From Muscardinus avellanarius (taxonomy: Eukaryota > Chordata > Mammalia > Rodentia > Gliridae): a stretch of DNA of 64,000 nucleotides. Numbering within the stretch: the stretch's first letter is position 1; the number at the start of each line of letters is the position of its first letter. Below the pieces are notes generated by a model. That model worked only from the letters and a program-made list of their open reading frames with translations. It ran no database searches and was not told where the DNA came from. A program made the translations under genes and the position numbers. Shown in pieces: positions 1-36,720 of this stretch. The stretch spans positions 78,338,135 to 78,402,134 of the forward strand of contig OY726569.1 of the NCBI GenBank assembly GCA_963383645.1, written 5' to 3'.

Positions 1-76
1 TCCCAAGCACAGGGATTACAAGCGTGCGCCACCACGCCCGGCTTTTCTTGTGATTTAAACATTTTTCTGTTTATAG

Positions 77-24580
<24,504 letters not shown>

Positions 24581-26340
24581 AAAGTAGGATAAGCATTCAG
24601 TTCTATTGAGAGGCACTTGGAAAACATTCATTGAACTGGAGAAATTGTACATGATTTTTAAACTGAATAAGAATAGAATTGGGATGGCCTTTCCACACTG
24701 TAGATGAAGGTACTGGGGCCTTTCTTGGTGGAAGTCAATGCTTGTGGACAGTTTTTGGGAAAGGGGCAGAGGCTTTGGATTGGAAGTGAAGGAAGAAGAT
24801 AAATAATTGCGGTCAGAGTTGGGCATTGTGGCACAAGACTGTAATCCCAGTACTTGGGAGGGCGAGACAGGAGGATAGCTGGTTTAAGACCAGCCTCAGT
24901 AATTTAGCCAGACTCTTAGCAAACTAGTGAGACCGTTACAAAACAAAGCAACAGAAAAAGGGTGGGAGTTTAGCTCAAAGTCACTCTGGATTCAATCCCC
25001 AGTTCTACAAAAGAAACAAAACCCAAACAAAGTAAGGTCAGTTGAGTTGAAGAGACCAGATTTACATATCCAGGATGGCTTTTGCCAAATAATTTACTAT
25101 ACAACCAAAAAACTCTCTATATATTAATAAAAGCGTGTGTTCACTTTAGGTTAACAGGCACACACTGTCAAATTGTTGTAAAAATTAGCCGGCAAGTAAA
25201 TAGATTACTTAGAATTTTAGGTGATCAAAGACAAAGGGATGGGGTGTGTGGCTCAGTGGCACAAGACTGCTTAGCAGGTGAATGGCCCTTAGTCAGTTCC
25301 CACCACCAAAACAAAAACAATAACGGCTTCAGAAAACGACAGGACCAGGTGGGCAAATTAACCAATTGTAAGAATAAATGTTTAAGACCTACTGATTTAC
25401 CTTTAAATAATTGTGTTTTATTCATTGTAATTAACCCTTTGGAAAAGTAAAATCAAAGGTGTCTTTGAGTGTGGTTGTTCTTTAGTAATACAATGTTTGT
25501 AATAAGTAGATTCAAATTATGTTAGTAGCTTACGTCATTGGCCTTTTCTCTATATTTTTCCTGGACTCTTCTCTTTCCTGAGAGTACTTTATCTTCTATA
25601 TATGTTGACAGCTCCCACATCTACTTATCTGTTTCTGATTGCTTACTTGAGCTCTGGACTTTTACCTCCAAAATCCTGTTGGCATCTCAAACTCTGCCCT
25701 TCCTTCCTTCCTTCTTTCCTTCTTTTTGTAGTACTGAGACTGGAACCCAGGGGCATTCTACCTCTGAGCTCCACCTCCAGCCCTATTTTTTATTCTTTTA
25801 TTTTGAAACAGGGTCTCACTGAGTTGCAAAGGGCCTCACTAAGTAGCTGAGGCTGTCGGCAAACCGAGACCCCCTGTCCCAGCCTCCAGAATGCTGGGAT
25901 TACAATCGTGCGCCACCACGCCGGCTGAAACTGTGCTTTTCTAGAGATACTATCTTTTCTAGAGATATATACCCCAACTAGTCCTTGCTCGCCCAATGTA
26001 GACCTGGCTTACCTTTAACCTTGACAAGACATTTTTTTACAGAACTCCTCTAACTCCCACTGTCACTGCCTTAGTTGAGTCTTTTATTCTCAGTAAGTAT
26101 TCAAAGAATTAGTAATTTCAAGAAGTCACACTAAATATTCAAAAAGTAATTTCAAGAAGTCAGACAAAGTAAAAAAGCTCTAACAAGCGGTGGCATCCAG
26201 TCTGCAACTCAAATGCTGTGGCACCCAGTCAGGACACCCAAGAGCTCTTCACATGCTAATAGTTGGGACCCAGGCGCCAAGGAATTCCTAGTCCAAAGTT
26301 CTTGCAGAGCTTTGGGTGCAGTGCAGAACCTGATCTTGCA
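24581..26340. other. Intergenic gap between PTGR2 and ZNF410
   Basis: It contains a + strand SINE at about 24821-25010, an ID-like tail at about 25240-25305, a minus-strand SINE at about 25727-25927 and a short tandem repeat at 26099-26163. The rest is AT-rich and repeat-free. The two genes are only about 2 kb apart in the same direction, as in human. Confidence 0.7.
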
Positions 26341-26990
26341 AGTGCCCTTCGCGGGCGGCGAGGACTGGAGGCCTCCTCACCGAGGGCGTTGCTGTGCAGG
26401 CAGGGTCCGTCTCCTCCCGTGGGCGGGCAGGCAGGGCCGGGCCCTGGCTCCGGCGAGGGGGCCGGGCGGCGCGCGGGGGGCGGCCGGCTTCCTGCCCCGC
26501 GCTCGAGCTGCTTCCGGCGGGAGCCGGAAGACGCCGGGTGTGGACGGAATCGGGACTGCCTGACGGCCGGCCGGCGGCCCGGGGCGAGGTGAGCGGCGGG
26601 CGGGCTGCGGGCTGCGGGCTGGCGGCGGCGGGGCGGGGCGCCCGGCCCGAGCTCGCCCCGGGGGGACGGGGAAGCCGCCCCTGCGCCCCGCGCCGGCGGC
26701 CGGCCTGGAGCCCCGCGGCCGCGGCCCTGCCCTCCCCGCGCGGGGTCCCGGGCGACGCCTTGGCCCGGGCTCGGGGTGGGGCGCGGAGGCCAGCCCGACC
26801 GCGGGAGCCGGGGCCGCGCGTCCCCGGGGCGGGGGCTCGGGCTCGCCGCCCCCGGGCCTCCCGGCCCCCCCCCCCCCGCGCCCAGGCCTTTGTGTGGGGG
26901 AAGGGCCGCCGCGGAGCGCCGCCCGCGCCCGCCCCCCCGAGCCGGACCCCGCCCGGACCCGGCCCCGCGGCGGGCAGCCGGGTGGGCTTC
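26340..26990 (+). promoter_or_regulatory. ZNF410: CpG island and promoter of ZNF410
   Basis: About 650 bases are very G+C-rich and dense in CpG, unlike anything else in the window. The island has no TATA box. GC-box-like GGGGCGGGGCG is at about 26629-26640. An inverted pair of ETS-type sites, CTTCCGG at 26511-26517 and CCGGAAG at 26524-26530, sits about 60-80 bases before the splice donor at 26589, as in many housekeeping promoters. Long open frames through the island are a by-product of its lack of stop codons. Confidence 0.85.
26490..26588 (+). other. ZNF410: ZNF410 non-coding exon 1 (start uncertain)
   Basis: A strong donor, GAG followed by GTGAGC, lies at 26589 inside the CpG island. The 5' boundary is a guess; transcription probably starts at several points around the ETS pair. 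No coding sequence of ZNF410 is recognised here. Confidence 0.6.
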
Positions 26991-28360
26991 GTGTTTACGG
27001 ACCGACTCCGTGCATTTTGCGACTTGGACTTAATCGCCGAAGTTTCTCGAGAGAATAGAATTCAATCAGTTTGTTAAAAGTTTATCCCGTTTGCTCACGA
27101 GGCTCAAATGCTTTGAGACACTCTTTGGAAGTTAAATATTACTAAGTTGGGGCTAAGAATTCCTATTTACATCTCACTTTGGCACAAGGGGCAATTTTGC
27201 CAAGAGAAGAAAAGAAACATTTTGTAATGAAGTCAGGTTTTTTTGTGATTAGGCAGTGAGAAATTACACTTTTAGGACAACTAAACTAAGGCGAGTTTTG
27301 GGTTCTCTTTAAAGTTCTGCATTCATGTAGATGTTACATTTTTGGTAAATTAGTTAATCTTTAGATTCGACTGGGAGGAATTTCTGTAAATGAAGAGGTT
27401 TACCCTTAGGGATTTGACCGTTATTTTGGTGCATTGGACTTTGAGTAGGGGGAGTGACATAGCATTTCTTGTGTTGTGAAAAGATAGCTTTTGTGGCCGA
27501 ATAAAAGATGGGTTGGAAAGGGGAATTTTAAAGGCCAGGTGACCAGTTAGAATCCTGTTTTAATAGCATAGTTGAAAAATATTGAGAGACCTAAGCAAGA
27601 CATTATAGTAGAAATAAATCTGAGGGGCTCAATTCTTGGGATTATTTCTTTATTTTTATTTTTTTGGTGGTACTGGGGGTGGAACCCAGGGGCTTTTCTA
27701 CCTCTGGGCTATACTCCCAGCCCTATTTTATACTTTGTTTTGGAAACAGGGTCTCACTAAGTTGCTGAGAGCCTCACTAAGTAGTTGAGGCTGGCTTTGA
27801 ACCTGCGCAATCCTCCTGTCTCTGCCTCCCAAGCGCGGGGATTACAGGCGTGCACCAGGGTTCTTGGGATTATTTAAATAGGAGAGTGAGCTGGGCATGG
27901 CAGCACACTCCTGTAATCCCAGTACTTGGGAGACTGAAATAAAAATAAAATAGGGCTGGGGATGTAGCTCAGATGTAGAATGCCCCTTGGTTTAATACCC
28001 AGCACCATAAGTAAGTAAATAAATAATAATGAGAGAGATTGCTAAAGACCTAGAATTTGCAGCTGAATGGGAAGAAGATTGGGTAATAATAATTGAAATG
28101 GATAATAACAAGAAGAACAGGTTTGGTGGATGAGATGATAAACTGGATTTTGTAAATTGTTAGGTTTTAGGTACTGGTGGACTTATGTGGAGATACCCAG
28201 CATGCAGTTAGAAATGAAAATCTCAAGTTCAGGAGAGAGGTCAGACCAGAGACAAAAAATTTGAGTACCAGCTTCTATATCATTCATTCACTATACAAAT
28301 ACTTAGTTTCTACTATGTGCTTGTAGGGATGTTTGTATGGAAGCCCTTTATTTTTATTTT

Positions 28361-28582
28361 TGGTGGTACTGGGGGTGGAACCCAGAGGCTTTCTACCTCC
28401 GGGCTATACTCCCAGACTTTTTTTCTATTTTATTTGGAAACAGGGTCTCACTAAGTTGCTGAGAGCCTCACTCAGTTGCTGAGAGCCTCACTAAGTAGCT
28501 GAGGCTGGCTTTGAACCCCTGTGATCCTCCTGTCTTAGCCTCCCAAGCGCGGGGATTACAAGTGTGCGCCACCACGCCCGGC
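28361..28582 (-). mobile_element. SINE B1-dID, class A, with a 15-base target duplication
   Basis: TATGGAAGCCCTTTA at 28336-28350 recurs at 28584-28598. The middle carries an extra copy of TTGCTGAGAGCCTCACT (about 28454-28494). Confidence 0.85.
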
Positions 28583-28694
28583 TTATGGAAGCCCTTTAAA
28601 CTTGCAGTTAAGACAACTTGAGAAGTTGGAAGTAACTTTAGGGTTTCAAAGATTGACTGTGGTTATGTTGCATAGCTGTGAATATACTACAGAC

Positions 28695-28696
<2 letters not shown>

Positions 28697-28739
<43 letters not shown>
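28697..28739. repeat. TG microsatellite
   Basis: About 21 TG units before a minus-strand SINE. Confidence 0.9.
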
Positions 28740-28741
<2 letters not shown>

Positions 28742-29133
28742 GTGTTACTGGGGATTGAACTGAGAGGCATTCTGCCTTCGAGCTACACCCCAGCCCAGTT
28801 TTATTTCTTGTTTGGAAACAGGGTCTTGGTAGGCTGATGAGAGCCTCTTTACTTGCTGAGGCTGTCCTTAAACCTTTCTGTCCTTCTGTCTCAGCCTCCC
28901 AGATACTGGGATTACAGGAGTGTGCCACCACTTCTGATTTAGAATGGATTTGAGAAGTAGAAATTCTTCATCAAAGCATACCATTATCATAAGTTTGATA
29001 CCTATCGGGCCATTTCTATTTTAAAACTGAATTCTTGTTTCTTCAGATTTTTAGGACATATTTTAAAAACGCCTTTTATTTAGTTATATTTCCCACTGCT
29101 CTTAATGCTGTGTCTCTTTTGCTCCTATTTTAG

Positions 29134-29313
29134 GTTAAATTGATTACCACGCAGTTCACACTTTATGAGAAGAACATAGTGTTTCCTAGAGGAATATGAA
29201 TATACCAGGAAGGTATCATTGACTCTGAATGAAATTTGAACCTGCCCCCCAACAGCTGTAGGATTTTGGAAGCTGAATCAATGTTATCAGATGAGTTAGA
29301 ATCCAAACCAGAG
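29134..29313 (+). CDS. ZNF410: ZNF410 exon 2 (5' UTR and residues 1-11)
   Basis: Acceptor TTTTAG ends at 29133; donor GTGAGT starts at 29314. ATG at 29281 opens MLSDELESKPE, the amino end I recall for ZNF410. Its context is weak (T at -3). Three short upstream frames precede it in this exon. Confidence 0.94.
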
Positions 29314-30444
29314 GTGAGTCCGGTCAGCTTGTTTCCTTTTCTTGGGTATTTCAGAGTTTATCCTTAGTTCAGGGATCACGAAGCTTTTTCTATAATGATC
29401 TGATAGTAAATATTTAGGCTTTGTGAGCCAAATAGTTTTGATTGTAACTATTAATTTATTATTTTTCTATTAACTATTTTTCCAAAGACATATGAATCCT
29501 ATTTTTATATTTAGTGGTTTTGTTTTTGTTATTTAAAGAAGTATAAAATTTTACATTTAGGTATTTATATAATGATAATATGTTTTGAATGTGTATGTGT
29601 TTAATTGTTTTTGGTACTGGGGATTGAACCCAAGGCATTCTACCTCTTAGCTACACCCTAGCCCCTTTATTTTATTTTATTTTATTTTATACTGGTGATT
29701 GAACCCAGAGGAATTCTGCCTCAAGGTACACTCCCAGCCTGGTATATATGTATTTTGGTGGTACTAGGGTTCCTGAAAACCCTTCTACCTCCGGGCTACA
29801 CTCCCAGACAAATTATACTTTTATTTGGAAACAGGGTCTCTTAAGCCAGCAAGGCTGGCTTCAAACCTGCACGATCCTCCTGTCTCCGCCTCCCAAGCAC
29901 AGGGATTACAAGCGTGCGCCACCACGCCCGACCCAGCTGGATGATATTTTATTTCTTATTTGAAAACAGGATCTCACTGGGTTGCTGAGAGCCTCACTCA
30001 GGTGTGAAGGCTGGTTTTGAACCTGAAATCCTCCTGTCTCAGCCTCCCAAGTACTGGGATTACAAACTGTGAACCACAATGTCCACGTTGTGTTATTTTG
30101 AAACAGGGTCTCACCAAGATGCTGAAGATTTTGATAAATTGCTGAGGCTGGTCTTGAAGCTCCCATCCTGCCTTAGCCTTCCAAGTACTAGGATTACAGA
30201 TACATGCACCATCATACCTAGCTATATACATACGTATATATACATATATATATTATTAGTGTGTGATAGATAACGTGATGTGTGTATACACATGTAAATA
30301 TCTATTTTACATATAAATGCTGTAAATTATACATGATTAAAGGATTAAAATGTTTTTTTCTTTTTTTGACATAGAAGAATGAACCAAGAGCCTCACACAT
30401 GCTAAACAAGCAGCCTACCACTGAGCTACATTTCCAGGCCCTAT

Positions 30445-30475
<31 letters not shown>

Positions 30476-33133
30476 GTGATACTGAGAATGGAACCCAAGG
30501 GCATTCCGAGCCATACCCCCAGCCCTATTTTTATTCTTTATTTTGAAACAAGGTCTCACAAAGTTGCAGAGGGTCTCACTAAGTAGCTGAAACTGGCTGT
30601 GAACCGGGGATTCTCCTGTCTCAGTCTCCCCAAGTACTAGGATTACAAGTATGCATACTTCTTATTTTATTTTGAGACAGGGTCTTGCAGAGTTTCCCAG
30701 GCTGGCCCCAAACTTGGAAATTTTTTGCTTAAGCTTCTTGAGCAGGTGGGATTACAGGAGTGTACTATTGCATTTACTTTAATTTTTAAATTAAATTTTA
30801 GAAATTAAATGTTTTAATTTTGCATTTATTTAAATTCAGTGAAAACGTCATTGAATTTGGGATCAGATTACTTAATTTTTGAAGATTGGTACTGTTGGTG
30901 TTTAATCATGCAATTGCAAACAAATCACTTAATGTCTTCAATTTATTTTCTTATTTGTAAAATATACATTGAATTTTTTGTGTGTGGTACTGTATATGGA
31001 ACCTGGGGGCCTTCTACCTCCAGGTTATACCCCTCCCAACCTATTTCTTTTTTTTTCTTTTTTTTTTTTTTTGTACTGAGGATTGAACCCCGTGGCATTC
31101 TTCCTTTGAGCTGCACCCCCAGCCCTATTTTTTTATTGTTTTATTGTGAAACAGTATCTCACTAAGTTGTGGAAGGCCTCACTAAATAGCTGAGGCTGGC
31201 CATGAACCTGTGATCCTCTCTGTCTCAACCTTCCAAGTATTGGGATTATAAGCATGCACCACTATGCCTGGCTTCTTATTGTTTTATTTGGAAATAGGGT
31301 CTCTCTACATTGCTTAGAGCCTAAGTTGTTGAGGCTGACTTTGAATCTGAGATCGTCTTGTCTCAGCCTCCCAAGTACTGGGATTATAAGCATTTGCCAC
31401 CATGTCCAGCTATACATTGAATCTTAACTAACTTAATGCAAGGATTACATAACAGTATGTGGAAAAGTGCTTTGTAAGATAAAATCAGTACAGTGCAGTT
31501 GACTTTTTAAATTAGCCACCATGGTACTAGGGACTGAACTCAAGTACATTCTGCTTCTGAGCTACAACCCAGCCCTCTTTATTTTTTGTTTTCAAACAGG
31601 ATCTCACTAGGTTGATGAGAATCTTGCTAATTTGCTAGGGCTGGTCTTGAACTTCCAATCCTCCTGCCTCAGCCTCCCTTATCCTTTTAATTTGTTGGAA
31701 AGTGACAAAGGTTAATTATATAAATAAACCTTTCTCTATAGAAAAACTTGGTAAAATTGCATTAAATATTTATACTTAATCTAACTTTTCTTTGAATATG
31801 GCTGAAACTATTGAACAGTAAAATTACATCATCACATTTTTGTAAATTCAGAGGTTTAGATCTATTCCTAACAACCTTTATTTTTCAGTGTTGTCTTTTT
31901 TTTCCCCCCTCAGCTCCTGGTACAATTTGTTCAGAATACCGCCATCCCATTGGGACAGGGACTAGTAGAATCAGAAGCTAAAGACATTACTTGCTTGTCA
32001 CTCCTTCCGGTGACTGAGGCCTCAGAATGCAGTCGGTTAATGTTACCAGGTAAAAATAAGACTCAGTAGACACAGGATAAATCTTAAGAGCCTAGCCTAA
32101 TCTATGGTACTAATGTAATGGATAACTGATTTCACAACCATCTGGTGGAAACTAAAATTTGTCATGGATAGAAGTAACCATGAAAGTGATAAATGTATTG
32201 TTTTAAGCCATAAGAATGGATATGATCACCCACACAGTGTGAAAGTGAGAAAAAAGACCAAGAGAACTCTGTGGAACTCCCTTTTGAAAGTAGGAGATAA
32301 GCTGGGCATGGTGGTACACATTTATAATCCTAGTACTTAGGAGACAGGAGGATCGAAGGTTCAAGGACAGCCTCAGCAAGTAGTGAGATACTCACCCACC
32401 TATCAAGACCCTGTTTCCAAGTAAGAAATAAAATTGATCTGGGGTTGTACCCCAGAAGTAGAATGCCCTGGGTTCAATTCCTAGTACCACAAAAAAAAAA
32501 AAAAAGAAGAAGAAGAAAAGAAAGTGGCAGGTATGATAGGAAAGCCTGAAAAGGAAGAAAGAAGGATAGAGTAGAGTAGGGGAGTGGGATGAATATCAGC
32601 ATAGAGTAGAGGCATGGAACCCAAGGGAGGTGAGTCTGTGAATTCCTCGCAAGAGGCCCACTGAGACAGGGACTAAGAGGAGGCCCTTGCTGACCTTGGC
32701 AGTCCACCGTCGTGAAGGGGTAGAGAGCCAAGTTGCAAGTTCAGCAGAATAAAGTATGGTATTTTATAAAGGTTCTTTTGCTATGAGAAGGAAAATGGTA
32801 CAGTAGAGGGAGATTTTTTTTTTAGATCTGAGATATTTGAGGAGGGTTTAGTGTGCTAAAAGGAAAGAGCCAGTTAGAGAAATTGAAGACAGAAAGACGT
32901 AGTGGCAAACTGGTAAGAAGGCTCTGGGAAGCCGGGCGTGGTGGCGCATGCTTGTAATCCCAGCCTTTGGGAGGCTGAGACCAGAGGATCGTGGTTTGCG
33001 GATAGCCTCAGCTACTTAGTGAGGCCCTTTGTTTGCAACTTAGTGAGACCCGGTTTTAAAATAAAGAAGAAAAAATTGGGCAGGGGCTGTAGCCTGGAGG
33101 TCGAATGTCCCTGGGTTCCATCCCCAGACCGGC

Positions 33134-33164
<31 letters not shown>

Positions 33165-36134
33165 TCCGGGAGAGGCAGCAGAAAGCAGAATTCTGAGCAC
33201 AGGTAGGGAGATCAGCTTTGAATGGGAAGACTCTCAATTGACTGATAGCAAAGAGAACATTATTTTTAGACCTAGTGAATTCTTTATATTTTGACCTTTG
33301 TTTAAAAATACTAATGTATAATGGGGGGAGGTCTACATGAACCTTTTGGTGACAACTTACCTGTTTATAAGTCTTCTGGTTGCTATCATCTAGCAGTGTT
33401 CTTTGATTTTTCTTCTCTCTCTCTCTCACTGTTTCTTTTATCTCTTACTTACCTACCTACTTACTTAATTTCTTTCCGTGGCACTGGAGATTGAACCCAG
33501 GACCTCATACCCTGAGGTATAACCCTTTTTATTTTATTTTGAGACAGAATCTTGCTAAATTGCTCAGGCTGGCCTCAAACTTGGAATCCTGCTTGAGCCT
33601 CCTGAGTAGCTGAGATTACAGGTTTGTGTTATTTACCAGCTGTTGTTTGATTTTTGAAGTGACTTTGAAACCTCTTGTTAAGCCCAGTGCAATAGTAGCA
33701 AGACCAATCTCACAAAATGGAAAGGCCTAGGAATGTAGAGCAGTGGTGGGCACTCAAGATTCAATCCAGGTGTGGTGGCTCATGCTTATATAATCCTAGT
33801 ACTTGGGAGGTAGAGACAGGAGGATTACAGGCTTGAGGCCAGACTCAACAACTTAGCAAGACCTTATTTATTTATTTATTTATTTAGCGGTACTGAGGAT
33901 GGAACCCAGGGGTATTCTACCTCCGAGCTACACCCCCAGCCCTTTTTTTAATTCTTTAATTTGTAACCGGGTCTCACTGAGTTACAAGGGGCCTCACTAA
34001 GTAGCTGAGGCGGGCCGTGAACCGCAGTCCTGTTTCAGCCTCCCAAATGCTGGGATTACAAGCATGTGCCACCACGTCCGGCCTAGCAAGACCCTTTTTA
34101 AAATAAAAAAATACCTAAAAAGTGGTCTGAGGTTATAGCTCAGAGGTGGTAGAGTGTCTTTGGTTTCAATTCCTAGTAGCGCCCCCCCCCCAAAAAAAAA
34201 AAAAAAAAAAACAAAGATTCAAGAAGAGAGATGTTTAATCAGTCAGCAATAAAAAGTTTCTCTAACTACACCTTAGCTCTTCCACATCTTTCATCTCTAC
34301 TCCTGTGTTTCTACGGATATGTTCACAATCCCTTGTGGATTTTCATCCTGTGAATTTTCCAGGTGCTAATAAATTATCTTTGTTAGGCTTTTCCCCCTCC
34401 ATTTTCTTTCCCAATTTTAAATTATTGGATAAATAATTTAACAATAAATGAAATGAAAATAGGGACAAAAACATTCTGTTAGAATGGCCATTGTCAAAAA
34501 AAAATGAAAGATAACAAGTGTTGGCAAAGATATGGAAAAAATGAACACTTGTGAGCTGTTAGAACGAATGGGAAGTAGTACAGTTATGAAAAATGGGACT
34601 AAGATTTCTAAAAGATCTGAAAATAGAACTCTGATATAAATCAGTCACTTGTATATATCAGAAAAAATCTGAAAATAGAACTCTGATATGAATCAGCAGT
34701 CTTACTTGTTTATATACAGCCTACAGAAATGAAATCAATATGTTGAGCTATCTGCACTCTCAACATATTAATGTTAATTAAGGGCGCACTGCACCCTTAT
34801 TCACAATAGCCAAGATATGGAACAGTCTAAATGTCCATCAGCAGATGAGTAGGTATTTTTAAAGTGTCTGTCTGCCTGGCTCAGTGCTGTGCCTCTAATA
34901 CCTGTATTGGGAAGGTGAAACAGGAAGACTGAAGATTGGAGGCGAGTGCACAGTTATTTAGTGACCTCGTTTCAAAGTAAAAAGGCCTTGGGTTGTAGCT
35001 CAGACATAGAATGGACCTGGATTCAGTCCCCAGTATCACCACCAGGGGGAAAAGAAACCACCTACATTTTTACATATCTTCCTCTCTTTCCTTCCCCTTT
35101 CTTCTCTCCTCCACTCTCTTCCCTCCCTTCCCCTCCTTTCCTTTCCTGTTTACTTGTGCCAGAGATCCAACCCAGGGTCTCTCACATACTAAGCAAGGCC
35201 CCTACCACCAAGCTGTATCCTTAGCTCCTGCCTTCTTTTGGTTGGTTGGTTGGTTGGTTTTGTGGTACTGGTGGTGGAACCCAGGGTTATTCTACCCCTG
35301 AGCTATATCCCCAGCCCAATTTTTTATTCTTCATTTTGAAACAGGGTCTCCTGAGTTGCAAAGGGCATCACTAAGTAGCTGAGGCTGTCTGCAAACCGCG
35401 ATCTTCCTGTTTCAGCCTCTCAAATGCTGGGATTATGTGCATGTGCCACCATGCCTGGCTTAGTTTTAATTTTTATTTAAAATATTTTAGCCGGGCGTGG
35501 TGGTGCACGCTTGTAATCCCTGTGCTTGGGAGGCAGAGACAGGAGGATCGCGCAGGTTCAAAGCCAGCCGCGCTGGCTTAAGAGATCCTATTTCCAAATA
35601 AAAAATATAAAAATAGGTCTGGGAGTGTAGCCTGGAAGTAGAAGGGTTTCCAGGAACCCCAATACCACCAAAAAAATAAAAAATAAAAAAAATAAAATAA
35701 AATATTTTAGCCAGAGCTGTGTGTGGTGGCACACGCTTATAATCCCCGCACTTGGGAGGTGGAGGCAGGAGGATCTTGCAGGTTCGAAGCCAGCTGCGCT
35801 GGTTTAAGAGACCCTATTTCCAAATAAAAAAAAATTAAAAATAAATAGGTCTGGGAGTGTATACCGGAGGTAGAAGGGCTTCCAGGAACCCCAGTACCAC
35901 CAAAAAAAAAATTTTTTTCTTAAAATATTTTAGCCGGGTGTGGTGATGCGTGCTTGTAATCCCATTACTTGGGAGGCTGAGACAGGAGGATCGCGCGGGT
36001 TCAAAGCCAGCCGGATCTACTTAGGCTTTCAGGAACTTAGTGAGACCCTGTTTCCAAATAAAATATAAAATAGCTCTAGGAGTGTAGCCCGGAAGTAGAA
36101 AGCCCCTGGGTTCCATCCCCAGTATGTATATATA

Positions 36135-36204
<70 letters not shown>

Positions 36205-36650
36205 ATTTTTTTTTTAAGCCAAGTGTGATGGCACATGTCTGTAATCCTAGTACTTGGGAGGCTAAAGAAGATTGCGGGTTTGTGGCCAGCCTCAGAAACT
36301 TTTTGAGGCCCTCTGCTAGTTAATGAGACCCTGTTTCAAAACAAAAAGTAAAGTGGGCTGGGGGTGTAGCTTGAAGGTAGAATGTCCTGAGTTCCACCCC
36401 CAGCACCAAAAATAAATAAGTAAATTATAAAATATTTTAGACAGCCAGGTGTGGTGGCACACACTTGTAATCCCAGCATTTGGGAGCCTGAGACCAGAGG
36501 ATCATGGTTTTAGGCCAGCCTTAGCAGCTAGTTAATGAGGCCCTCTGCAACTGAGACTCTGTTTCAAAATAAAAGAATATTAAAAAAAAAAATAGGACTG
36601 GGAATATAGCTCAGAGGTAGAATACAGCTGGATTCTATCTCCAGTAGCAA

Positions 36651-36720
<70 letters not shown>

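Larger units (their letters stand above)
26589..29133. other. ZNF410 intron 1
   Basis: The first 400 bases are still CpG island. 27000-27640 is repeat-free. SINEs: 27665-27856 (-), about 27888-28010 (+), 28361-28582 (-, with a 15-base target duplication) and about 28745-28940 (-). A TG run lies at 28697-28739. About 28020-28330 may be an old dispersed repeat of unassigned class. Confidence 0.7.

Noticed and set aside
26394..27077. 227-codon open frame through the CpG island
   Set aside because: It is rich in Arg, Pro, Gly and Ala because the DNA is G+C-rich and lacks stops. It runs over the ZNF410 exon 1 donor and matches no protein I know.
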